Shown one piece after another: positions 42,020 through 54,200 of a stretch of 64,000 bases of DNA. The stretch is from Sphaeramia orbicularis (Eukaryota > Chordata > Actinopteri > Kurtiformes > Apogonidae): assembly GCF_902148855.1 (NCBI RefSeq), contig NC_043969.1, positions 30,571,853 to 30,635,852 on the forward strand. The letters are read 5' to 3'. Below the pieces are notes generated by a model that ran no database searches, had not been told where the DNA came from, and saw only the letters and a list, made by a program, of their open reading frames with translations. The translations under genes and the position numbers were made by a program. The stretch's first letter is position 1; every line of letters begins with the position of its first letter.

Positions 42020-42990
42020 CCTGGATAATTACTGCAGTGATTAATATGTCACCCATGTCATAAGACATATCCTGTGGTTCTGGAAAAAAATGTGTTTCAG
42101 AAGGATCACATTATTGGCCTTTAACAAGCAAAGTGGCTAAAACTAAGACTGGGTTGAAAGCTGTCCAACACACAATTAAACCTGGCAGGATAATGGGAAA
42201 CCATCATCCTCGAGGAAAAAATGTGGTCAGAAAAAAATCTTAAATGATCTTGGTCAAAGATCATATTTGGTGGTATCAAATCATAGAACAATCATTATAA
42301 GAGCACTATAATAAAAGCACTTGTACATGCACAGTGTGAACAGAACTAATGAGATTAGGACTAAAAGCTGTGTAGCCTTAAGAAATGGACACATCAGTGA
42401 GAATAATCAGCAAAAAAGGCCCCAGTTTTCAAGAGAGCATAAAGAATAGAGTCCAGATTGGCCCTGTTCCAGAGTAATGGGCACATCACGGTGAGAAGAG
42501 AGGAGGATGAAGTCATTACCCATCATGCCTAGTGCCTACAGCACAAGCCTGTGGGGGAAGCGTTATGATCTGGGGCTGTTTCAGCTGGTCAGGTCTAGGT
42601 TCAACAATGTTATGAGTCCATAAAATGAGGTCACTTGAGCCTGAATAGTACTGAAGGATCAGGTCTGAACATCAGCGGATTCTTTCGTCCCTGATGCCAC
42701 AGACATATCCCAAGATGACAGTATCAGGGTTCATCAGGATCAGGTTGTAAAAGACTGGTTCAGGGAGCATAAGACATCATTATTACACACAGACTGGACA
42801 GAGTGATGGAGAAGACTTCATGCAGCTGTCCCACTGTCCATTATCAGTGCATGTTGTTGGCCAAAAATATGGACAGAAATTAATGTTGTGACATTGTACA
42901 ATCTCGCTGAAATGATGTGGTCTGTATTCAGAGCTAAAGGTGGTCAAATAAAATACAGAGGAATGGGACTTTTTTGGCCGGACTGTAAAT
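42020..42990 (+). mobile_element. Tc1-like transposon, decayed plus-strand copy
   Basis: Plus-strand reading gives Tc1-like transposase text in pieces: helix-turn-helix-region words at 42100-42260, then around 42700-42790 QDDSIRVHQDQVVKDWFREH, the DDE-domain segment that in live copies reads QDDNARIHRAQ. Near 42860-42955 WTEINVVTL and FRAKGGQIKY match the C-terminus. Multiple stops and frame changes are present. The right terminus ends at about TTTTTTGGCCGGACTGTA; the left terminus is not clear. Confidence 0.85.
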
Positions 42991-43161
42991 AATCATATAT
43001 AACTGTATGATGCTTTAATATTCACTCATACATTGATGAATAATGTTTTAACATAATGTAATTATTTATGAATACAATTACATACACTGTAAATAGTGCA
43101 GACTTTTACATTTCTTGTTTTGTAGTTACACCAGTTGACATTTTCTGGTTCATTTATTCTG

Positions 43162-43166
<5 letters not shown>

Positions 43167-43196
<30 letters not shown>
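43167..43196. repeat. Poly-A tract, 30 bases
   Basis: An uninterrupted run of 30 A on plus. It could be the tail of an old retrotransposed sequence or simple slippage; no recognisable body lies upstream. Confidence 0.85.
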
Positions 43197-43201
<5 letters not shown>

Positions 43202-43598
43202 GAGTAAATGCAACCGATACAGAATACAGTTTTACACCTCAACAAATCTCATACATGCATTTAAAACAAGCTCTGAAAATGTTTTTTAGTAGGTCATCTT
43301 GCCAGTCCTTATTTTTGTGTGAATGCCGATTTCATTACAGAGAAAACAAGAGTAAACCTTGGGAAATCATCTCTTTTTCTCAGTCTTTTGGTAACAAAAA
43401 AAAGTTGACATTTTGCTTTCTTTCTCTCCATCTGACAGTTTGACTCCTTCTTTGGAAAAGTATACAAATAAAAAGAAGAGAGTGCTCTGATTTGGGTTGC
43501 TCTTTATTTAAAAAGATAAAACAGTGTGTCACTAAGTAAGTAATTGAAAAAAGGTCACAACATAATATCCAACGGACATAACTTTTCCAAATGTACAC

Positions 43599-45244
43599 TT
43601 TATTTTAAACAAAAGTACAAAAACAAACATCAGATATTTACAATACTTGCATGGCAATGTTCACTCTCTTTGGTCATTCTTCCAATTTGATGGTTTTACA
43701 CAAAGTAGGCAACAAACAGCAGCTTGATATTCTGAAATGATCACATGCTGAATTTATTACTCAACTCGATGCTGAGGAACCTACTGACCATTCAGAACTT
43801 AATTTTTAAGTCCGCAATCCATTTATGAACTGTTTGAATCCGAGATCGCAATTTAGAGACAGTTGAGTTTTGCCTACCAGGACAATCAACCTTGTACAAT
43901 ATAAATAGCTAAAAGAAAACTAAAGTCACGTACTTCACAATTACATCCTGGTGTGATATATTTTCAAATTTAGGAAAACGCTTGTAAGGGACCAAATTGT
44001 GACATGTACAGCTGCATGTATTCCATTGTATTCTACACAAATCAGACATGAAAACATGAATCCTAGTGCACATCACAAACTGAAGCAACAACAGGTAGAT
44101 TCGCAAAAGAAGGCAAACATACTAACACGACTTGAATGATCTGTCCACTCTGTGCTCGATCCATTAAAAAAAAAAAAAGGATGACTTTCAATACTATAGA
44201 GTCAAGCACAGATTCAAGAATCCTTCCAGTAACTTTATGTAAAACAATCTGTGGCATCAAATTAAAGGTGTTACAACATGCTCTCCATTCTCTCAATAAT
44301 CTACCTGTGTGTGTTATACAGTGGTTATGTCCAATGTACAGTACATTTGTAAAACAGACAGCAAAATTAACTGAGTTTCTTTCATTTTCTCTCTTTCTGG
44401 TACTTTGCAAAAAAGATACACACAACCAAAGAACAAACATGTGGCACATAACCTGTTTCCTGCAATGTAAATCACATGACCATCTATAACTAATGTCGAG
44501 TATAACAATATACCCTTAGCCCTTTCAGGAATCCACTTATTTTCAACATTTTTGTGCCTGAATGAACAAAATGAAAATGTATGCACAAATAAACACACTT
44601 ATTACAATGATGTTAAAGGCAGAGGCTGTTTGACTGTGGTGACATGAAACTAAGAAGCAATGGCGGTGAAGCGTCCCTCGGTTCTTGCTTTGAGGGACAA
44701 AGAGTCAAACATTAGACTAATGCAGGCCTAAACATCCTTACAGCAAAGGCAACTGGTCTAGAAGTAACTTTACTTGCATCAACTAATGAAACCAAAAAGA
44801 TCTGCATTTTCTCAGGTTCCAAAATTTCATTCTAACAAACATAAATCCTAATAGTCGACAGTTTTACACACTGATCAGTAGTGCAGACGAGTTATGTATA
44901 TCACATACAGTATCCATTCATTTTTTTTAAGAATGGATGGTGGGGGGTAGGTGGGTTGAGGGGCTCGGGGGGTTTGGATATGCTTTTTAGTAAAATTCTC
45001 CCTGAAACCAAATCCAAACTGTCTTCATCCCAATGTACACTCACGTTTTTTGTTTTTTTTCCCAAAGACAGAAGTGAAGAGAAATGTGCAAAGTTCCATG
45101 TTCTCACTGCAAAAAACGATACAAAACACCTGATTAGAACAAGGTTAGCTGAAATACAAAGAATAGAATAGAAGTATTTTATGTACGTGCATCCACTGAC
45201 TGATCCACTACCTTTCACATTCCCAAACGATGGTTGCGGTTTCT
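43599..45244 (-). other. alcam: alcam 3' UTR (inferred)
   Basis: From the alcam stop codon to an AATAAA signal on the minus strand at 43599-43604 (another at 43503-43508). The region is AT-rich, and the ORFs on both strands here overlap each other without family matches. Confidence 0.5.
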
Positions 45245-48200
45245 TTACACCTCAGCTTTTTGGCTGTTCTCCTCCACTTTTTCCTCCAGTTTTTTCTCCT
45301 CCTCAGAAGAGCCATTCTCCTTTTCACCAGTCTTCCAACTTCCTTGTCTTTACAGAGAGTAAAGTCATTTAATATACTGATAAAACATCACTTCCCGCCA
45401 ACAACATATGGTGGTTTCTTTATCACACTGGCAGAATTAACCATTTTATAACAGAGTGGAAGCTGTATTTACATCTATTTGCACTCATTTAAGTTCACCT
45501 GATAGTAAAAAAAAATAATTAAAAGAAAATTTCAACAGTACATATTCCTTTTATTTACATAGGATCCTCATAAGTTATCAGCAACAACTATATACATTAG
45601 TGATATGAGCAAACTAAATAATAAATACACTTTCAGTAAAATCCATTCTTTTATTAATTCATAGGGATTTCAATTTTGACCCATTATTGTATCTTAACTA
45701 CAGCCACTTCTGACTTAATTTTTCTTGATTAGTGACCAGAATTTGGTGACTACTTTTAACCTGGAAGCATCTTCCTTTCAGACCAGTGTACTTGTCTCTT
45801 ATCAATTATTTCCAAGTGTCCAACTGTCATATTTTACACAGTATGTTCTTACTTGGATTTCTTCATGTAAACCCAGTATGCTAGGCCTACAACCAGAGTG
45901 GCGATGAGAAGACCAACCACTACTCCGACCACCAGTTTGGTTTGGTCACTATCATCCGACTGATCTGTAACAAAGCCAAATGGAGAATTCAGAGACATGG
46001 GAGGCACATTTCACTGTAGAGCTCCGGCTGGAATTCATATAAATGTAGAGCGAGGAAAAAAATCGTTATATGTAATTAATGCATTGATGAATGGACACAT
46101 ACGCACTGTATATGATTATGAATCATTGAGTTTATATGTAAAAGGCAGATTGTCTTATGTCTTGACTCAATTATCCGCCAATGATGTTGACATTTTTGTC
46201 AGGATGCTGGTAGTTTCATTCCTTCTCCACCTTCAGATGTATGCTTTAATTATCAGAAACACACTGTCCAAAGATTGATTTTCCTGTTTCTCAGTACAAG
46301 GGGGTGTTAAGGGTAAATATTTGGCTTCTTTTCCATCAACAGCATTTATTCCCCTTGAGTCTCCACTCATCCCCCCCCTTCCCATCGTTTCTTACAAGCA
46401 AAAGACCACTACAACTTACCTTGTTTATCCATTCTCACCTCCTCAAATACTGAAATCAGATATAAAATAAAAAATTAACGTCCAACCAACTTAAAAAAAA
46501 CCAAACTTGTCCAGAAGTTGTTTAACAAGCCAAAGAAAAAAGTCTCTATTCTACGACCACCACTACGTCTACAGTACTTTGCATGCAAATAATTCAGAGA
46601 GGAGACAGATTAGGTCCAGCATCCCAACATACGAGAGAGGAAAAGAGAGGTGAAGTGCCATCCCAAACACACAAGAATGAGTAAGTAAGACAGAGAAAAC
46701 ATGGTATTAATACTGCACCAAGTGTGCACAGTGGTAAGTGCATGCATACAGCTGGTAACACATAACAAAAGGTATCAGTACAATGATGCTGCAAAGTGAA
46801 CAAAGTGAAACCTCACTCAGGGATTAACAGAAAACCTTTGTAAAAACCTGGACAGCTCATATGAGATACCGTGTCCTTATTCTAATTGAACCTCACAAGC
46901 CTTACTGGAACATCTTTGTTTTTGTGGAGGCATTTTATCTTCAACTATACTCAGTGACCTTAAAAACGCACAATTTTGAAACAGAAAAAATTGGCGTAAA
47001 CCTTCAGAAATGTCAGACACTATTTACTGTTTTTACCAAGTCGTCACGCTTAACCCACTACGACCTAAACAACATCCACTGATCTAAAAATGCGTAAAAT
47101 TTTTTGATCCATTAATCCTATTAATACATATATTCACAATAACACAGATAAAGTTCAGTTTAACAGTTTTTCATCTTTTCAGCATCGTCAGATGTCTTGT
47201 CTGTCTTGTTTGGACATTCTGAGGCTCTGTAGTGAAGATGGAAACACTTTCATCTTCTGTAATATTGATTTACCAATAAAAGTAATGGCAGTGGTTATAG
47301 ATGCTTGTTTTTATGTTCAGTCAATGATATATTTTTTCTGAAAAACACACTTTCTCCTCAGTTTTTGCTGTTTTGATATGCTAACCTTTGAATTTGCACT
47401 TAGCTTTTATGAACATCTATATTATCAGCAAATTAAATCTAGTAAAATATCTGATTTTCACTGGAAAATGCAAAATGCAGAGTAATATTATAATAACTTG
47501 TGATATTATAATAAATGGTGATAAGTCAGTTGGGAAAGAACACTAAACCAGACCATGATCTGAAATAACTTGGATTTGGCTATGTCTACAGGTACAGTAT
47601 ATTTGATCTTATGTATTGCCTGTATTGGCTGTATGTGACTTAAATGATTCTGATTCTGTTTCTGAAAGGTGAAATGTAGAGAAGAAAAAAAGAGAAAACT
47701 CATTTGAACGTTGCCACAAAAACAGTCGTAGGTCTTTAAGGGTTGAAAGACTTGTGTTAACAATAAATCAGTCTGCTCAGCTTGTACAAAATCCAGTAAT
47801 ATTTTCAAAGTCAGGATTAATCCACATGTTGTTTGTGACTTATACTCAAAAACCAGTCCCTATAAAAACCAGAGTAAAAACACACTAATCATATCTGCTG
47901 TCATCATGAGAACAAACCAATGTGAACGTATCATCGGTATTCTACTAGCGGGGTGTACAGACAGCTGTAGCCAGACACTTTAGAGCTCATCACCGCACTA
48001 TATCACGTCTAAATAGATGTTATAGACAGACTGGCAGCATCGTAGATCAACTTCACAGCAGCCATCCACATGCTACAATTCACTATATCCGCCTGGCACA
48101 TCTCTGAGATGGGTTCTTGTCATCTGCTGTGACAGTAGCTGAGACTCTGAGACTCACACATTCAATACACTGCTTCAGGCCGGTGGCGGTCATACATGAT

Positions 48201-51200
48201 AGTGACGGTGAAAATTCCATCACCATTTGAACATCTCTAATTTCATGATAATTACAGCCATTACATGACCTGTAACTATCTTGATTTGTGTTTATGAATT
48301 GATTACTCAATAAACATTTACACAAATTTCTATTTTTGGCCTGAAATGTCTACAAGTCATCAATTTCAGACTGATTATTCATTGTGCGTTTTTAATGTCC
48401 TCCAGTATAATATTGACCTTTTTTGAGGGAGTGACTTGTTTATATAAAACAGACACAGAATTGGCGGCTGCACTAACAGTATGAAATCACATTTTATCAG
48501 AGGATAAAAAAAAACAAACAAGTGTGTAACAGGTTTATTCTCTGGTACATAGCTGTTAAATTACACCAATATTTAATGTACAATATTTCAATATTATCCC
48601 AAGAGAACATGCAGACAGAGTTAGTGAGCAGAGAAAGGCGGATTACTGTGTTATGTTTTAGAAAAAACAGAAAACGGAGAGCGGTGAAGGCTTTATTACC
48701 ACATGGTACTTACGGGGTGAGACATCTATAACCTTGGTGTCCTTGCCAAACTCATTGGAGACTGTACAGGAGACAGACAGGTTTGCAGTAGGCACAACTG
48801 TGATCTTGTGCCTTATCTTTCCATTGATAAAAGGACTCTCATCAAGCTGAAATATAAATGTGGGGAGAAAAAACAAACCAAAACATCAGGATTGCATTAT
48901 ATTAACGTAAAAACCAAAAAGTGAATGGGGAACCATTCTCTGCCTGTAGGGGGCGATGTTGGATTGATATGTAACTCCATGACAAAGACTGTGTGCATGC
49001 CTCTGGGATATAGACAGTGGAGTCTCAGAGGAAAACCCCAGACACAAAGACGAACTGCCAACACCCTTTTCACATCCTTTACATATAAAAGAGGATGCAG
49101 CAATTTTGTAAATATCCATTTCTGAGATTGTATTCAAATCCTATGTTGTTGTCTCTGTTAAAGGCTTTAAATAACGCACTTTGAACTTCATTGCAAAGTG
49201 GACAAGCGCGTTATCTCTGAAATGTATTGTGTCTCAGTGAAAGAGTTCTGTGCACCTTTGTAGTCGATTAATTATTGCACACTAGTTCAGGTTTTCAGTT
49301 TATTCTGAAGCTGGGCACCGGACTGAAAGAACTCTAACCATCCTGCACAAATAGTCTTTTACAAGCACATGCACACATACACCCACATACCCACATACTC
49401 ATATGCAATTCACATTGCTTCACTGAGTGGTCCTGCTATCGCACACATTCTAACAAGGGGGAAAAAAGACCATTTTTGTCTTTGTGACAGTCTGTTCCAA
49501 AACACTGGAGTTGAGCATCAGAGAAAATGAAGAAATGTATTTTCACTCAGTGCGTTTTGAAAAACTGAGCCCAGGCACCTAAAAATGTTTGGACCAGAGA
49601 AGTTCAAAAGTATGACAGCTGGGAAAAATACTAACAGCACAAACCTCTATGCACATAACAGGGAGTATTCAGTCACCCTGCAGTACACTGAGCTGCAAAA
49701 CAAAGCATGAATTGCCTCAGGATGAAGACATTGGCAAACCTTGAATTTGTTTGTGTCCAGTGAGATATTGGCTTTATGCAGTCACGACTTGCCATCTCTG
49801 CTGGTGTTATTTATTGGCATGTTGTGTGGAACAGGGTCATTATATGAGGTGTGTCAGAAAAGTTCCAGGACTGGTGTCACAAGATATATTTCAAATCCAA
49901 ACTACAAACTACAAGTTTTCCTCCTAAAAGTAATCCCCCTGGAGTCTAACGCACTTTCCCAGCCTTCTCTGCAGCGCCTCCATGCACTCCTGGAAGGATT
50001 CTTCCGGGATCCTCCACAGCTCCATCATCACGGACATCTTGATGTTTTCCATGTCTTCAAAATGGGTCCCCTTGATGACCCCCTTCAACTTGGGGAAGAG
50101 GAAAAAATCACACGAACCCAGGTCGGGTGAGTAGGGAGGTTACTTCAGCACGGCAATGTTCTTCTAGGCCAGGAACTGTCGGATGCTCAGGGCATTGTGA
50201 GTAGGTGCGTTGTCACGGTAAAGCAGCCACAAGTTGTCCTGCTGCAACTCTCATCTCTTCTCGTGCACTGAATGAAGCAAACACCGCAGGATCTCTTTGT
50301 AAATGTGCTGGTTGATCGTCTGGCCCTGCGGCAAGAACTCGCAGTGGACGATGCCCCTCATATTGAAGATCAACATACCTTTGACTTTGGACTTCTCCTG
50401 CTTTCTTTGTCTAGCTTTTTTCGGCCTTGGGGATGTCAGACTCTTCCACTGAAGGCTCTGGCAATTGGTCTCCGGGTCGTACTAGAACATTCATGACTCA
50501 TCACCAGTGATTACTCTCCCTAGCAAGTCTGGTTCGGTTTCAAGATGCTCGAGGATGTCCTGACACACTTGCGGGCATCAATCCTTCTGGTCATAGTTTG
50601 GCAGTTATAAAAGCATGTGGAAAAAAATTCAATGGCTGCAGAGAGCTGAGATCACACTTATATACTACAGGTTGATTTCTTTGAGGGGGAAAACTTGTAG
50701 TTTGTATTTTGGATTTGAAATATATCTTTTGACACCAGTCGTGCAACATTTCTGACACACCTTGTATATATAAAACTACTTTATGATTCAGTGACTCACT
50801 CTTCAGCATATAAACATATGATTTCAAGCATCATTTTTGTAACATGGTACCCAAATTGCTTTAAACATAATCACCAAGTACATCCTCAGACAATTTCCAG
50901 AGGTCAAAATTGATCTTTGATTTGCTTTCTGAAAACAGACAACATCAAAGTCCTTCCCACTCAGCTGCCTAAAGATGTATTGCACTTTGTTGCTGCAGGA
51001 GAAATCTGTCACAATGGTCGACCATTGTCAGACTATGAATTTGTGTCAACTTGTACTGACTTATCTGAAAAATACTGTCTACTTTAAAGGAAAAGATATC
51101 AAAAACCCTCAAAGCCTTCAGAATGATGACTTCCTTGAAAAATGTAGGGCTACATTCAGACTTCAGGCAATAGTGACCCTGTGTTTTTGCCCATATGTGA

Positions 51201-54200
51201 TTCAGATTGGTTTTTTCATAACAGTGTGAATAGCACAAATCATATGTACAGTACATTCACAATCATTCAGTTCTGATTTGGACACCATCAATATATGGTC
51301 CATGAACTGTGTGAATTCACGCATTTTCTACCTCACTCTAGATTGACATTCATCATAATTCTGTAACTTGTGCACACATGGAAGACAGCTGTGATAGAGG
51401 TAGTCAGTTGAACAGAGAGGTGTTTGACCTCAGAAGTACTTATTGTGCCATTTTGGTACTATCAGACCTTGAAGGGACATGTTACCAATGTGTGTTTGCA
51501 AGAACACTGAAAGACAGTAGCAGCTATTGCTTCACAAAACAACAGAATCAAATCTTTTGTCCTCATTATCCTGAATTTGCAGGATTCTGTTGCACATCAT
51601 ATTATAAATGAAGCCAATACAAACTTCAGCAGGTTCTATGTTTACTTCCACACTGTATGTTGTTTGCCATAGCTTGTTCTTTTAAAAGGTAAAGGTTTAA
51701 GGCTAACTCACTTTATTTGTGTCTGAATTTCCCTGTAAGGAAATTCAGTCTCTGCATTATACCTATCCTAGTGCATACACACACAGTACCTTGCATTAAC
51801 ATTAGCACAGGTAGCATGGCAGGAGCAGTGAGCTGCCACCGACAGCACTTGGGGACCAACTCCAGATCTACATCAGTCCTGTGGTCAGGGGCACCAACAG
51901 GAGAGTTAAGCTATATGTACCTGTTTTTAATGGCAGGGGAAACCGGAGCACCCAGAGGAAACCCATGTGGTGTGGAGATAACAGGTAAATCAGCTGACAT
52001 TTTACACATGCAGGTCAGTTCAGAAACATGACCACCTCACACTAAAACCTAACATGGGCCACATTCAAAAAAATCTGCAGAGAAAAGTCAAAAAAGAATT
52101 GTACAATAAGTCTGAATTAGTTTCATTCTGTATGAAAGTGGCCTAGAGTGGTCAACTTCTCATTTACAGTTAGAGACTCACCAACATGATTTGGAATCTA
52201 TAAAACCATGTGATTGTTAAAGCTGGATGAGCTGAATGTATGGTGAAAAAAAACCCACCAGACTGAGTATACATACTTTCCTTTTGCAGCTCCCTCCTCT
52301 CCAAATAAAAAGATCAACTAGCGTAGACCTCCGCCAAGGCAGATTAGCCCCTCCCCCCCAATCACCACCAAAATTTAATCATTTGTTCCTTGTGCCAGTA
52401 TCAACATTTCCTGAAAATTTCATGAAAATCCTTCCATAACTTTTAGAGTTTCTTGCTAACAGACAGACAAACAAACAAAAAAATCCACCACCCCCCATCA
52501 CCACCAAAATTCAATCATTTGTTCTTTGTGCCAGTATCAACATTTCCTGAAAATTTCATGAAAATCCGTCCATAACTTTTTGAGTTATCTTGCTAACACA
52601 CAGACAGACAGACAGCCAGCCACACTAACAAACCCAGATGAAAACATAACCTCCACTGTCCTTGGCGGAGGTAAATATAAAAGATAGATACACCTGTTAC
52701 TCTTTTATGCTGTTGTGAAATAGTGAAGCCATTTTTTCAAGATTCTGTTTTGAAAAAGAGCAGAGCAATAAAATCAAGTTCATGCTGCATCTCACAGAAT
52801 CTGATCAGTAATCAATAATTACATATCATAAATAAACTCCACTACCTGTCTGAAAACACCTGTAATTAACCACAAACCTGCATCACTGAGCAGATTTTCC
52901 ATTACCCGAAAACACAAAGAAAAAATAGTCACAGGAAAAATGATTAGACCATCAAAAGTCATGAAAAACAATGGTTATGCAATCAAGTACTAACTCCTGT
53001 GTGTATCATGTGACTAAAACAGACAGAAAAGAAAACATGGAATGCCTAAAAGCACTGTTTTTGGCAGTACAATGCCATAGCTACTGATGTAAGAACTGAA
53101 GTGATTTTGGTTATTATCAAGAAAACCATGGAAAATGGCTAGATATCAGCTCTTAAAATAAACTCTTATGAGCTATTTTTGTTGTTATCATTATATTTAT
53201 CCAAACGAATGTACCTTTAGGTGTACCAGGCATTAAAATGAACAAGAAATTGAAGAAAACAAGGGTGGTCTAATAATTTTTTCTGAGGGTAATTATTAAA
53301 TTTATGCCCAACAACAGTAAAAAACTATGAAGAACTGCAGCTTTAAGACTGACATCAGGATATTTTCAGTTACGTAACTGTGCTGCAACCTCTAAATATT
53401 TAGTGGCTATTACATTTTCCATTGTGAAGTGTGTGATTCAATTCAAGGTTTCTATTAACCTTGAAAATGTAAAGAAATGTGCTGTGACGTGTGAACTTGC
53501 AGATATGCTGCTTAGCACACATTAAAAAAAGCTTTTATAAAGACAAGATAAATTTATGTGCAGCTACACTAAGTTGATATCACTGGGTTTACAAACATTT
53601 AGTCGTAATTATTATATAGGTATTTTATAGGAGTTAAATTATGATTATCATCATTTTTCATGTGTGCATACCAAGGTGCCATTGATGTTCCAAGAAACAG
53701 CTGGTTTAGGAGATCCTTCAGCCTCACAGATTAAAACTTTGTGTTGGCCATTTTCAGCACGTTGTTTAATCAGCTGTTTGATAACTGGAGCACCTAAAAA
53801 GGGGGAGGGTTAGTCATTAGATTTATCAGATGAAAAGAAATGACTTGAAATGGATGCATGTCACCCGGGGTTTTGTGTAAAGTCTTAACGCAAGTCCTTA
53901 CCTTCGACTCCTAGCTCAAAAGATGCTTTTCTGCTGAGGGCCCCCACTGTCACCTCACACTCGTAGAATCCAGAATCAGAGTATGTCAACGCGGTAAACT
54001 GGGGCTCTTTGTCCAGTTTAATATTATCCTAATTCAATGAAAATAATATTGGCACCACTGTACAAAGTTGTGTTTATCGATTTCGACTTTGCTGAATGAA
54101 GATTTATTTTACCTTAGTCCAGGAGACCTTTGAGTCTCCGGAAGATTCAATCTGGAGAGTTAGAGGCAAGGCTTCACCAGCACTCTTCACAATTTTCCCA

